Assembly (NCBI GenBank): GCA_964412375.1
Contig: CAYPOD010000005.1
Span: 70,299-134,298 of the forward strand
DNA: 64,000 nucleotides
Source: CADEDV01 sp964412375
GTDB taxonomy: Bacteria > Bacteroidota > Bacteroidia > Chitinophagales > Chitinophagaceae
Direction: 5' to 3'
The position numbers were made by a program, and so were the translations under genes. A model generated the notes under the pieces. The model had not been told where the DNA came from, did not search any database, and saw nothing but the letters and a program-made list of their open reading frames with translations. This document shows positions 17,676-27,077 of the stretch, in pieces. Each line of letters opens with the position of its first letter. Positions within the stretch are counted from its first letter, which is position 1.

Positions 17676-19544
17676 CTAAATATTGATGCTGACAGGCATT
17701 TGCACTTCCAGGGTGCAGCCGTTACCGGGTGAAGAAATAATGCTGATCTTGCCATTGAAGGCTTCAACACGGCTCATAATGTTTACCAGCCCGATCCCCT
17801 TTTTCTTTTGTTTCACATCAAAGCCTTTACCGTCATCACTGATAAGGAGGTGAATATTGCTGCCGGTTTCATTCAGCAGAATTTTAACCGAATCTGCCTG
17901 TGCATATTTGATGATGTTACTGGTTTGCTCCTGTATGATGCGGAAAAGCATCAGTTGCTGATCTTCGGATAACTTTTCTGTTACACGCTGGTTGAATTTA
18001 AATTCCACTTCTAGTTTCTCCAGTGTCCGCATATTGTATACAATGTCTTCCACACATTCTTTCAGACCTATTGATTTGACAAGTGAAGTGCTGAGAACTT
18101 TTGACAGTTTGCGTATCTCTTCTAATGCCAGTGTTTGATATTCTATTGCTTTTTCCAATAACCCGGTTCGCTGTTCCGGATCTTTTAGTGCCGAATTCAT
18201 GAACAGCCTGGCACTGATCAGTATCTGGTTTACATTATCATGCAGTTCGCGGCTGATATTGTTTCTTTCCTGCTCCTGCGCAATGATGGATGCCTGGCTC
18301 AGTTGTTTTTGTTTTTGAATTTCTTTGTTTATAAGTTTTTGTTCCAGCAATTTCCGTTCAGTCAGGTCCTGTATGGCGCCTATAACCCGCACAGGTTTTT
18401 CATTGCGGTATAGGATAATGCCTTTATCCAGCAGGTATTTGTATTCACCGTCGGCACATAAAAAACGATATTCATCCTGCCATCCTGCCTTACCTGTTTC
18501 GATACAATTGCGTACATGATACCTCACCCTTTCCCTGTCTTCGGGATGGGTTCGTTCAAACCACCAGTCAAGGTCAGGCGAAATTTCATGTTCTGAATAT
18601 CCTGAAAGGGCTTTAAAGGCATCACTCCGGTATATTTCATTGGTCTGCAGGTCAAGATCCCATATGGCATCAGAGGCCACCTGCCCGGCATAGTATAGCC
18701 TTTCATTTGTTTTGCGCAGTTCCTCTTCTGACCTTTTTTTCCCGGAAATGTCAGAAAAAGAAATGGCCACTGCATAGGGTTTTTCGTCAGCCTGGTTGAA
18801 TACGGGCTGACTCGTAAGTTGCAGCCATACGAGTTTTCCTGACCTTGTCTTGATCCCCATCACCACATTCCGGTAAGATTGGCCGGTACGCAAGGTTAAA
18901 ACGGCTGGCATTTCATCAAATAAGAAATCACTGCCATCAGGATGAATAGCTTTCCAGCGATCAGGATTGGGAAACGTTTGCAGTAGTTCTGCTTCGGGTA
19001 TTTCGAGAATTTCCGCTGCCCGGCTGTTACAAGCTTCTATCTTTCCTGACCTGCTCATCATCAGTACTCCATCCGTAAGGGTGTTTACCAATGTTTCATA
19101 TTTATGCTCGGTCATAGCTGCCTGCTCTTCTCTTGCTTTAAGGTCGCTGATGTTGTGGGCAATGATCAATATGGCAACAGGTTGTTCGTATTCATTTATA
19201 ATGAAATTGGCAGCGCAACGCAGGTAAATGTGTTGCCCGTCATGGCGATGGTAAATGACCTCTCCCGACCAGTAACGCTGGCGGATTAGGTTCTCTTTCA
19301 TTTTCTCCGGCGAACTGTTGACAAACTCAAGATCAACCAGCTCAAACAAATTTCTTCCCATGGCGCCGGGTCTTTTATGCAAAGCTTCGGCAACCCCGTT
19401 CCAGCCGGTAATATTCAATTCCAGGTCTGTTTGTATAACAGCATCGTTCAGGTGAAAAAGTTCCTCTGCTTGTGCAGTGGTGGCTTTATGTATCACTAAG
19501 AGGTGATCTGGGCTTTTAAATTTGGTTACAGTTTTGCCTTGCAT
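17676..19544 (-). CDS. PAS-domain sensor histidine kinase (HisKA_3 type)
   Basis: A 622-residue cytoplasmic kinase without membrane segments. Three PAS domains are visible: about 25-135 (DAVIQTDLELNITGWNGVAE), 145-270 (LTDGVLMMSRSGKIEACN) and 285-400 (DAIWDLDLQTNEIYRSDAF). Coiled-coil and HisKA_3 dimerisation helices follow, with the phospho-acceptor histidine in ISRELHDNVNQIL near residue 437, then a HATPase domain (EQTSNIIKYAQA, LISDDGKGF, KGIGLVNI). Kinases of this NarX-like type normally act on a LuxR-type response regulator. None is adjacent; the one at 36128 belongs to another kinase. The signal is unknown. Confidence 0.9.
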   Translation of the reverse strand: MQGKTVTKFKSPDHLLVIHKATTAQAEELFHLNDAVIQTDLELNITGWNGVAEALHKRPGAMGRNLFELVDLEFVNSSPEKMKENLIRQRYWSGEVIYHRHDGQHIYLRCAANFIINEYEQPVAILIIAHNISDLKAREEQAAMTEHKYETLVNTLTDGVLMMSRSGKIEACNSRAAEILEIPEAELLQTFPNPDRWKAIHPDGSDFLFDEMPAVLTLRTGQSYRNVVMGIKTRSGKLVWLQLTSQPVFNQADEKPYAVAISFSDISGKKRSEEELRKTNERLYYAGQVASDAIWDLDLQTNEIYRSDAFKALSGYSEHEISPDLDWWFERTHPEDRERVRYHVRNCIETGKAGWQDEYRFLCADGEYKYLLDKGIILYRNEKPVRVIGAIQDLTERKLLEQKLINKEIQKQKQLSQASIIAQEQERNNISRELHDNVNQILISARLFMNSALKDPEQRTGLLEKAIEYQTLALEEIRKLSKVLSTSLVKSIGLKECVEDIVYNMRTLEKLEVEFKFNQRVTEKLSEDQQLMLFRIIQEQTSNIIKYAQADSVKILLNETGSNIHLLISDDGKGFDVKQKKKGIGLVNIMSRVEAFNGKISIISSPGNGCTLEVQMPVSINI

Positions 19545-19773
19545 AGGATTTGCCTGGATTTTCTTTGGGTAAAGACCAATAGTACTGTAGTAAAACAGTC
19601 GCTTAAAGTAGAAACTTTACCCTATGACTGCAAAGGAATTACACCTGTTTCTATTCCGAATTCGTAAAAGCCCGGCATTTTTGAATAGGAAAAACACCTG
19701 TGCAAAAAACCGCAAAATGGAAAGATATCTGCTTATTATGAGCTGAACCTGAACCCTGCTAAGGGTTTCAGCC

Positions 19774-19830
19774 GCAACATAGTTGCTTAACCAAAATCCC
19801 TTAACTTCGACTATCGAATAGTTGCATAAC
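19774..19830 (+). promoter_or_regulatory. Palindromes and a 13-bp direct repeat upstream of the beta-oxidation gene
   Basis: GCAACATAGTTGC (19774-19786) is a perfect 5+3+5 palindrome and ACTATCGAATAGT (19810-19822) is another. ATAGTTGCTTAAC (19779-19791) recurs as ATAGTTGCATAAC (19818-19830) with one change, 39 bp apart. This spacing looks like paired repressor sites ahead of a fatty-acid gene. The rest of the 302-bp gap 19545-19846 has one imperfect hairpin near 19747-19771 and no gene. Confidence 0.4.
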
Positions 19831-19846
19831 TAACTAATTTTATCAC

Positions 19847-22228
19847 ATGAAAAGAACGATCAGAAAGGTAGCTGTGCTGGGTTCTGGCGTGATGGGCTCA
19901 AGGATTGCCTGTCATTTTGCTGGCATTGGCATACAGGTTTTGTTGCTTGATATTGTTCCAAAGGATGTTACGGCTGATGCAAAACCGGCAGAAAGAAATA
20001 AGATTGTGAACGATGCGCTGGCGGCAGCGCTTAAATCCAATCCTGCTCCTGTTTATCATAAAGATGTTGTCAAAAAAATCACAACCGGCAACTTTGAAGA
20101 CAATATGAAAGATATTGCCGCCTGTGATTGGGTGATTGAAGTGGTGGTGGAAAGGCTCGATATCAAGCAAAAAATATTTGAACAGGTAGAAAAATTCAGG
20201 AAGCCCGGCACGTTGATCACATCCAACACGTCCGGCATTCCCATTCACCTGATGACAGAAGGAAGAAGTGATGATTTCAAAAAACATTTTTGCGGCACAC
20301 ACTTTTTCAATCCTCCCCGCTATTTAAGGTTACTGGAGATCATCCCCACACCCGACACCGATCCGGCTATCGTTGATTTCCTGATGCAGTATGGCGATCT
20401 TTATTTAGGTAAAACAACTGTGCTTTGCAAAGACACTCCTGCTTTCATTGCTAACAGGATTGGTGTGTATGGTATTATGGCATTGTTTGGTCTTGTTGAT
20501 AAAATGGGTTTGACTATAGATGAAGTGGATGCACTGACCGGGCCGCTAATTGGCCGTCCCAAATCGGCCACGTTCCGGACTGCGGATGTAGTGGGCATAG
20601 ATACATTGGTGAAAGTGGCCAAAGGTGTTTATGATAATTGCCCCAATGATGAAGCAAGAGATTCGTTTGTTATCCCCGCCTGGTTGAACAAAATGGTAGA
20701 GAATAACTGGCTGGGTGATAAAACAGGTCAAGGATTTTTTAAGAAAACAAAGGGAACAGGCGGTGAAAAAGAAATTCTGACTCTTAACCTGCAAACATTT
20801 GAATACGGCCCGAGGGTGAAACCAAAGTTTGCATCACTGGAAGCAGCCAAGCCCATTGACGATCTGCACCAGCGGTTGAAAATGCTTTGTGCAGGACAGG
20901 ATAAAGCCGGGGAATTTTATCGGCACTTTCATTATGGTTTGTTTTCCTACATCTCTCACCGCATTCCCGAAATAAGTGATGAACTCTACCGGGTGGATGA
21001 TGCCATGATGGCCGGTTTTGGCTGGGAGATCGGCGCATTTGAAAGCTGGGATCTGCTGGGAGTGGAGAAAACAGTGAAAGCCATGAAGGAAGCCGGGTAT
21101 AAAGTGGCTTCATGGGTGGATGAAATGCTGGCTAAGGGTATCAAGTCATTTTATAAAATTGAAAACGGTAATCGTATATGTTACTCTCCACTTACCGGCT
21201 CCATGATCTCCTCATCAGGCGGCGGGGAGGCTTTCATCGTCATGAGTAATTACCAGGACAAACTGGTTTGGAAAAACGGAAGCTGCAAATTGTATGATCT
21301 CGGAGATGATGTACTGGGTTTGCAATGGTTCACCAAAATGGGAAGCATCGGCGGCGATGTGCTGGCAGGTATCCAGGCTTCAATTGAGAAGGCAGAGAAA
21401 AATTACAAGGGATTGGTGATCGCCAATGAAGGCGCTAATTTTTCCGCTGGCGCCAATGTGGGAATGATCTTCATGCTGGCCATTGACCAGGAGTATGATG
21501 AGCTGGATATGGCCATTCGACTTTTCCAGAACACCATGATGCGGGCCAGGTACTCATCGGTACCGGTAGTGGTGGCTCCGCATGGGTTGGCATTGGGTGG
21601 AGCCTGTGAATTGAGTTTACATGCAGATAAATGTTGCCCGGCAGCAGAGACTTATACCGGCCTGGTGGAATTAGGCGTGGGCCTGATACCCGGCGGTGGA
21701 GGCACCAAAGAATTTGTGTTGCGGGCATCTGATGAAATGCACGAAGATGAACCGGAAACCATCACGTTAAAGAACCGCTTCTTAACCATTGCCACGGCCA
21801 AAGTTGCCACCTCAGCGTTTGAAGGATTTGACATTGGCGTTTATCGGAAAGGCCTGGATGAAGTAGTGCTGAACCAGGGTCGGAGAATTGCTGAAGCAAA
21901 AAGATCGGTGATAGAAATATATGACAGCGGTTATACGGCTCCTGTACAAAGAAAAGATGTAAAAGTTCTCGGACGTTCTGCTCTTGGTGCATTATATTCG
22001 GGTATTCATGCTATGAAAACAGCCCGTTATGCAACAGAACATGATGCGCTGGTGGCCAAAAAACTGGCCTATGTGATGTGTGGCGGTGACCTGAGTGAAC
22101 CACAGTTTGTTTCCGAACAATACCTGCTTGACCTGGAAAGAGAAGCTTTCCTGTCGCTTTGCGGAGAAAAGAAAACACTGGAGAGAATTCAAAGTGTGCT
22201 GAAGGCAGGCAAACCGGTAAGAAACTGA
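19847..22228 (+). CDS. 3-hydroxyacyl-CoA dehydrogenase / enoyl-CoA hydratase fusion (FadN-like)
   Basis: A 793-residue bifunctional beta-oxidation enzyme in the order dehydrogenase then hydratase, as in Bacillus FadN and unlike E. coli FadB. Residues 6-190 hold the NAD-binding domain (AVLGSGVMGSRIA, NTSGIPI, CGTHFFNPPRYLRLLEIIP). Residues 190-430 hold the two C-terminal dehydrogenase domains. About 490-700 hold a crotonase fold with both catalytic glutamates (GGACELSLHADKCC and GLVELGVGLIPGGGG). The gene usually pairs with a thiolase and an acyl-CoA dehydrogenase. Here a small unknown gene follows instead, so the set may be completed elsewhere. Confidence 0.93.
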   Translation: MKRTIRKVAVLGSGVMGSRIACHFAGIGIQVLLLDIVPKDVTADAKPAERNKIVNDALAAALKSNPAPVYHKDVVKKITTGNFEDNMKDIAACDWVIEVVVERLDIKQKIFEQVEKFRKPGTLITSNTSGIPIHLMTEGRSDDFKKHFCGTHFFNPPRYLRLLEIIPTPDTDPAIVDFLMQYGDLYLGKTTVLCKDTPAFIANRIGVYGIMALFGLVDKMGLTIDEVDALTGPLIGRPKSATFRTADVVGIDTLVKVAKGVYDNCPNDEARDSFVIPAWLNKMVENNWLGDKTGQGFFKKTKGTGGEKEILTLNLQTFEYGPRVKPKFASLEAAKPIDDLHQRLKMLCAGQDKAGEFYRHFHYGLFSYISHRIPEISDELYRVDDAMMAGFGWEIGAFESWDLLGVEKTVKAMKEAGYKVASWVDEMLAKGIKSFYKIENGNRICYSPLTGSMISSSGGGEAFIVMSNYQDKLVWKNGSCKLYDLGDDVLGLQWFTKMGSIGGDVLAGIQASIEKAEKNYKGLVIANEGANFSAGANVGMIFMLAIDQEYDELDMAIRLFQNTMMRARYSSVPVVVAPHGLALGGACELSLHADKCCPAAETYTGLVELGVGLIPGGGGTKEFVLRASDEMHEDEPETITLKNRFLTIATAKVATSAFEGFDIGVYRKGLDEVVLNQGRRIAEAKRSVIEIYDSGYTAPVQRKDVKVLGRSALGALYSGIHAMKTARYATEHDALVAKKLAYVMCGGDLSEPQFVSEQYLLDLEREAFLSLCGEKKTLERIQSVLKAGKPVRN

Positions 22229-22275
22229 TTTATGCGGGAGGTTGTAATAAAGATTCTTTAACAAAAACCACCAAT

Positions 22276-22632
22276 ATGCAAGCCACACTTGTTGATTTCG
22301 CCAAAGACCAGGTTGTTTACAATTTCACCGGTTGTACAAAGGAAGAACTGGACAACAAACTCAATCTTTTCTTTTCTGCTGAAGGCTACAAATTCAAAGG
22401 TGAAAAAGACGGAGGTCGTATTTACACAAAAGGAAACCAGACACTGCGTGTCATCCTCGGCGCCTTCTGGAAATTCTTTCGGATGCATGTCAGCATCAAG
22501 CAGGAAAATGATCTTTTTTCAGTCAGGATTCAAAAAGATGCCAGCGGGCTGATGGGAGGAGCAGTTGGCATGCACCAGGTGAAAAAGGAATTTACCCGCC
22601 TCACAGAGGCATTTAAAGTTTATTTTAAGTGA
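22276..22632 (+). CDS. Small conserved-looking protein of unknown function
   Basis: A 118-residue soluble protein with no signal or membrane segment. The ATG at 22276 is preferred; upstream extension would overlap the fadN-like gene and adds lysine-rich residues with no fold. The sequence alternates beta strands and a C-terminal helix (KKEFTRLTEAFKVYFK). Basic residues are spread over its length, and FWKFFRMHVSIKQ is the most distinctive stretch. It lies 47 bp after the beta-oxidation gene and may be co-transcribed. No family is recognised. Confidence 0.55.
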   Translation: MQATLVDFAKDQVVYNFTGCTKEELDNKLNLFFSAEGYKFKGEKDGGRIYTKGNQTLRVILGAFWKFFRMHVSIKQENDLFSVRIQKDASGLMGGAVGMHQVKKEFTRLTEAFKVYFK

Positions 22633-22822
22633 CGCTGATTCATCTTCGTCAGCAGTGTTGACTAAAACGGAAGACTGCAACCGGCTTCTTGCAACAGGAA
22701 TGGTAGACTGTCCTTGTAATTGCCCCATATGATTTTTTTCAGATTCAGGGAAAGCTGAATGAAAATAAATGAGCAATTTTGATGGCGGTCTGCCTGTTAA
22801 ATGCTGACCTGCAAAACGTTCA

Positions 22823-23512
22823 ATGGGCATCGCAGAGATTGGCAATGAGTATTTGCTTATTCACTCCCACATCATCATCTATGGCAATGCAGCTGATTCA
22901 GCCATCACCGAAATGATACGGGATGAAGTGGAGACTATGTGGAATGAACCGGAGGGAGTGATCGTTCTGAGGGAACAGCCATACAAAGTAATTTTCAGAA
23001 TAACCGCTGAGTATATCCCTGATCTGTCTGCCCTGGATATTTACCAAAACCTGGATCCCCGTAACAACTATTTTCGTATTGAAGAATATGCTCACGTCAA
23101 TATTTCTTTTGTTGATGCGATTGGTTGTAACAGTGGTTATTTCAAACTGGACAATCTTTATAAAGGCTCCACCACAGCGGCGCATGAATATGGTCACACA
23201 TTGGGATTGGTTCACCCGGATGATCTTGATATCCGTGGCCAGGGGGTTCCCGGGATAATGTATCCAAGGGGAACAATAACCGACCCACCCTACCAATACA
23301 ATCCGGGTGCTGAACCCGGTGATAACACAAATGGCGGCACCATGCACCCGAAATTTCGAAAGGTGCGAAAAGAGGATATCAAACAATTAAAGCTGCACAA
23401 ATTATCTTTTGAAAATGAAAAAGCCATTATTGGCGGGTTTACCAGTGTTTGGCACCCTGACCACAAAGACATATCGCCGGATGAATTCTTTCAAACCGGC
23501 ATCATGGCTTAG
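22823..23512 (+). CDS. Metzincin-like zinc metalloprotease without signal peptide
   Basis: A 229-residue protein containing AAHEYGHTLGLVHPD (about residues 117-131), a full HExxHxxGxxH/D zinc-binding motif of the metzincin clan (M10-like matrixins and relatives), with GIMYPRG some 20 residues later as the probable Met-turn. The catalytic glutamate and three zinc ligands are all present. No signal peptide, lipobox or T9SS tail is seen, unusual for this clan, so it is either cytosolic or exported by other means. The last 11 bp overlap the convergent epimerase gene. The 190 bp before it hold no recognised feature. Confidence 0.78.
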   Translation: MGIAEIGNEYLLIHSHIIIYGNAADSAITEMIRDEVETMWNEPEGVIVLREQPYKVIFRITAEYIPDLSALDIYQNLDPRNNYFRIEEYAHVNISFVDAIGCNSGYFKLDNLYKGSTTAAHEYGHTLGLVHPDDLDIRGQGVPGIMYPRGTITDPPYQYNPGAEPGDNTNGGTMHPKFRKVRKEDIKQLKLHKLSFENEKAIIGGFTSVWHPDHKDISPDEFFQTGIMA

Positions 23513-24434
23513 CCAGTAATGCTTTCAAAGCATCACCGATCTTTGGGTAATGAAATAGAAAACCGGCATCCTGTATTTTTTGATTGCTGACTGTTGTGCT
23601 TTTCAACACTTCAATGCTCATTTCTCCCAACACAATTTTAAGAACAAAAGCAGGAACCCTGATAGGAATAAACCACCTGCCGTTTCTTGTTTTGGCTAAT
23701 GTGATCACCAGTTCTTTATTGCTGACAGGGAGATTTGCTACAGCATTATAGACCCCGTTAAATTTTTCATTTTCCAAAGCGCTGATAAAAAGATTCACCA
23801 GGTCGTCAATGTGAATCCAGCTTATCACCTGTTTCCCGTTGCCAAGTATTGTCGCAATGCCCAGCCGTAAGGGTTTGATAAATTCATTCAATGCACCGCC
23901 TTTATTGCTGAGAACAATACCTGTTCTTAATTTCACCACCCGTTTGCCGGATGCGGCTATGTGATCGAGGCTTTTTTCCCATTGAAAACAGGTATTGCCG
24001 AGGAAATCATCCGCAGGAGCATCATCTTCCGTGAATCCACTTTCATTTTCTTTTGCCGGATCGGGACCATACCATCCAATAGCCGAAGCGCTGATCACCG
24101 CCTGCACTTTATTCGGAATTTCTTTCAGCGATTTTACCAGCAGCTCACTGCTTTTCACCCTGCTGTCAAGAATTTCCTGTTTTCTTTTCTTTGTCCATCT
24201 TTTATCTGCAACACCAGCCCCGGCAAGGTGAATAATATATTCCGCTTTTGCAATTGCGGATGTATCTATGGTTTGGTTGCGGATATCCCATTGAGCAAAA
24301 GAAAGCCGCTTATTTTCTGTAATGGTAATTTCCTTCCTGGATAAAACAATAACGGAATAACCTTTTTCAAGCAGGGCTTTGGTCAGCGCCTGGCCTATCA
24401 ACCCGGTTCCCCCGGTCAGCAAAACGGTTGCCAT
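23502..24434 (-). CDS. TIGR01777 family NAD(P)-dependent epimerase (YfcH-like)
   Basis: A 310-residue extended short-chain dehydrogenase. The N-terminus has the Rossmann motif VLLTGGTGLIGQALTKALLEKG, followed by YIIHLAGAGVADKRW, SASAIGWYG and WIHIDDLVNLF. The end has the DUF1731 C-terminal domain (IRVPAFVLKIVLGEMS ... SNQKIQDAGFLFHYP) that marks this family. Plant and bacterial relatives are linked to cell division or plastid morphology, but the reaction is not known. Its 3' end overlaps the metzincin-like gene by 11 bp. Confidence 0.9.
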   Translation of the reverse strand: MATVLLTGGTGLIGQALTKALLEKGYSVIVLSRKEITITENKRLSFAQWDIRNQTIDTSAIAKAEYIIHLAGAGVADKRWTKKRKQEILDSRVKSSELLVKSLKEIPNKVQAVISASAIGWYGPDPAKENESGFTEDDAPADDFLGNTCFQWEKSLDHIAASGKRVVKLRTGIVLSNKGGALNEFIKPLRLGIATILGNGKQVISWIHIDDLVNLFISALENEKFNGVYNAVANLPVSNKELVITLAKTRNGRWFIPIRVPAFVLKIVLGEMSIEVLKSTTVSNQKIQDAGFLFHYPKIGDALKALLAKP

Positions 24435-24565
24435 GGCTTCAATTTACGGATTATAACAAAGAGGTACAGGGATTGTTCTTCCGGTATTTCCAGCCTTTAG
24501 TCATTCATGTATTTTATCCGCCGCCTTTGTTATAAATATTTATCTTCATCCGGTAATCAATATGT

Positions 24566-25498
24566 ATGAGTTCAGTTCTGTCTATTCAAAACATCAGCAA
24601 AAATTATGGCCCTGTCCGTGCTTTGCAGAATGTTTCTTTTGAAGTGCCCAAAGGTTCTGTCTTTGGCATTTTGGGTCCTAATGGAAGTGGCAAAACCACT
24701 TTGCTTGGCATTGTGATGGATATTTTAAAACCTACTGCAGGTAACTTTCTCTGGATGGGACAGCCCGGCAGCAGCAATGAAATGCGTAAACAGATCGGTA
24801 CACTGTTGGAAACCCCTAATTTTTATCATTATCTCAGTGGCCAGAAAAACCTGGAAATAGCAGCCGCTATTAAGGAAAGAGGAAAAGAGGACATCCCAAC
24901 TGTGCTGGAGAAAGTGAATCTTGCTCAGCGTAAAAATTCAAAATTCAGCACTTATTCACTGGGTATGAAACAAAGGCTGGCAATTGCATCCACTTTGCTG
25001 GGAAACCCGGATATAATGGTCTTTGATGAACCCACCAATGGTCTCGATCCGGCGGGTATTGCCGAGATAAGAGAACTGATCAAAGAATTGAACCGCCAGG
25101 GCAAGACCATTATTATGGCCAGCCATATTCTTGATGAAGTAGAAAAGGTTTGCACCCATGTGGCCATCATTCAAAAAGGGGTTTTAAAAACAGTGGGTTC
25201 TGTGCAGGATGTGCTCAATGCCGGACCGTCTGACAGGGCTTCAGGAGCAACTGTTGAAATAGAGCTTGCTGCTGAATATCTTCCGGCGCTGGAAGAGATA
25301 CTCCGGCAAATACCCGGCATTCTGCATGTTTATCCCAATGACAAAACAATAACAATAGAAGCCGAGGAAACATTAGGCGCCGATGCCATCAATAAGTATT
25401 GCTTTGAAAAGGGAATTGTGTTAAGCCAGCTAACACCCAAACGCAAATCATTGGAGAAGCGTTTTCTGGAGATCACCGGAAACCAAAGTGATCGCTAA
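24566..25498 (+). CDS. ABC transporter ATP-binding protein
   Basis: A 310-residue ATPase of the drug/lantibiotic exporter (CcmA-like) class. Walker A is GPNGSGKTTL near residue 39, the signature is YSLGMKQRLAIAST (a variant of LSGGQ, as is common in this class), Walker B is DIMVFDEPTNGLDP and the switch histidine is in MASHILDEVEKV. Residues 225-310 form the accessory C-terminal domain. It is followed after 18 bp by its permease. Another ATG exists at 24562 in a different frame. The substrate cannot be read from sequence. Confidence 0.92.
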   Translation: MSSVLSIQNISKNYGPVRALQNVSFEVPKGSVFGILGPNGSGKTTLLGIVMDILKPTAGNFLWMGQPGSSNEMRKQIGTLLETPNFYHYLSGQKNLEIAAAIKERGKEDIPTVLEKVNLAQRKNSKFSTYSLGMKQRLAIASTLLGNPDIMVFDEPTNGLDPAGIAEIRELIKELNRQGKTIIMASHILDEVEKVCTHVAIIQKGVLKTVGSVQDVLNAGPSDRASGATVEIELAAEYLPALEEILRQIPGILHVYPNDKTITIEAEETLGADAINKYCFEKGIVLSQLTPKRKSLEKRFLEITGNQSDR

Positions 25499-25516
25499 TC
25501 ATTAAATCAAAATGCT

Positions 25517-26314
25517 ATGTTGAAGAATTTACAGATAGAATGGATGAAAATTAAGAACTACCGGGTGTTCCAGGTGTTTTCAGTGCTGTATATGCTCGGC
25601 ATACTGCTCATTATTTATATTTTTTACAGGATATACCTGAGTATTATTGCAAGCCTGCAAAAAACGGTTACGGGAGTGGACAGTGAAGGAGTGGATGCTT
25701 TGAATTTATTTGTTTCAGACTCCCTTCCTGCAACGGTTTGTTACTGGACCAGCCTGCTGCTTTATTTACCCGGGATGATCATCATCAACCTGTTCATTAA
25801 CGAGGTCAACTTCAAAACTCATCGCCAGAATATCATTGACGGCTGGAAAAGAGAGACCTTCATCTACACAAAAATCAGCCTTATACTCTGTATGTCGCTG
25901 GTCATTACGGTGATGAATTTATTGGCCATCATGATCATGGCACAGATCACAAATGCTTCCCTTTCTATCGGTATAGTGAAAGTATTGGGACTTTCATTTG
26001 TGCAGTCTTTTGTTTACCTGATGTTTGCTTTACTGCTGGCCACATTCTTCCGGCGCAGCGGTGTGGCCATTATTGTTTTTTTTATTTACGGGTTATTATT
26101 GGAATTGTTCTTTGTCTGGCTCTTAAGCAAGATCATTCCAGGGGCGCAATATTTTCTTCCTTTGCAGGTTGCCGACTCACTTATTCCTTTTCCCCCGATG
26201 AAAGAATTCTATTCCGACCTTCCTTCGGAATTTGTAATGTTGATTGGATCTCTTGCATTTGCGGGCCTATATGTGTATTTGACAGTGAGGAAATATAAAT
26301 ATGATGATCTGTAA
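25517..26314 (+). CDS. ABC-2 type transporter permease
   Basis: A 265-residue inner-membrane protein with six hydrophobic helices (about residues 15-40, 70-95, 120-150, 155-185, 190-215 and 235-258). The opening MLKNLQIEWMKIKNYRVFQVF is typical of ABC-2 permeases of lantibiotic-immunity type, which pair with an ATPase like the one just upstream. Together they would export a lipid, peptide or drug. The 237 bp that follow contain a TAAATTTG element (26470-26477) that may serve the next gene. Confidence 0.85.
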   Translation: MLKNLQIEWMKIKNYRVFQVFSVLYMLGILLIIYIFYRIYLSIIASLQKTVTGVDSEGVDALNLFVSDSLPATVCYWTSLLLYLPGMIIINLFINEVNFKTHRQNIIDGWKRETFIYTKISLILCMSLVITVMNLLAIMIMAQITNASLSIGIVKVLGLSFVQSFVYLMFALLLATFFRRSGVAIIVFFIYGLLLELFFVWLLSKIIPGAQYFLPLQVADSLIPFPPMKEFYSDLPSEFVMLIGSLAFAGLYVYLTVRKYKYDDL

Positions 26315-26551
26315 AAATGATCAGTCGAGATCAATTGCGTATTAGAATCCCCAACTTATTATTGAAGTTGGCCACACAGCAGTGCCAACCGATATAGGGC
26401 AAGGGCCGTCTTGTCAGCGATTTCCTCCTGTTTGTCCATTTTATGACCGGGCAAACAGCATTTGCATCGTAAATTTGCGAAAGCAAAATTTTAACAGGAA
26501 AAACTGGCCCAAAATCAGGAATTTTGCCGTATTGAATAAAAGAAATCAGGC

Positions 26552-27004
26552 ATGAAGAATTTTATCATATTATCAGTTGTTGTAATGGCTGCTTTGACCA
26601 GCCAGGCGCAGTTAAACCCGGTGAGCTGGTCTTTTTCTGCCAAAAAAATCGACGATAAGACCTATGAGGTTTACATGTCAGCTACCATGCAAAACAAATG
26701 GCATCTCTATTCACAGGTGCAGCCGGAAGATGCGATAGCCATGCCTACCACTTTCACCATCAATCCCAACCCGCTGTTTACCCTCGAGGGAAAGATCAAA
26801 GAAGTGGGTAAACTGGAAAAATTTCATGACCCCAAACTTGATCTGTCGGCCAACCAGTATTCCAATAAAGTGGATTTTGTCCAGGTGATCAAACTCAAGG
26901 GCAATGTGAAAACCAATTTCAGCGGCAATGTAGAATTTCAGACCTGTGATGATCACAAATGCCTGCCGCCTAAAACAGTGAACTTTAATATCGCCATCAA
27001 ATAG
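26552..27004 (+). CDS. Stand-alone DsbD alpha-domain (periplasmic thiol-disulfide) protein
   Basis: A 150-residue secreted protein: signal peptide (MKNFIILSVVVMAALTSQAQ), then one immunoglobulin-like DsbD alpha domain. The redox cysteines are present in FQTCDDHKCLPPKTVNF, close to the C-terminus as in E. coli DsbD. This domain takes electrons from the DsbD membrane core and passes them to periplasmic partners. It lies directly upstream of a full-length DsbD whose own alpha domain has lost these cysteines, so the two proteins probably work together. A terminator-like hairpin separates them. Confidence 0.82.
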   Translation: MKNFIILSVVVMAALTSQAQLNPVSWSFSAKKIDDKTYEVYMSATMQNKWHLYSQVQPEDAIAMPTTFTINPNPLFTLEGKIKEVGKLEKFHDPKLDLSANQYSNKVDFVQVIKLKGNVKTNFSGNVEFQTCDDHKCLPPKTVNFNIAIK

Positions 27005-27033
27005 GGGGTGAAACCATCTGGCGAATAAATTTG

Positions 27034-27062
27034 AACGGGTTCTTACGCAGAACTCGTTTTTT
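27034..27062 (+). terminator. Terminator between the alpha-domain gene and dsbD
   Basis: AACGGGTTCT (27034-27043) pairs with 27049-27058 with one G-T pair, around a 5-nt loop, and is followed by T's to 27062. It may only attenuate readthrough into dsbD. Confidence 0.7.
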
Positions 27063-27077
27063 GTAAACAGGAAAATT

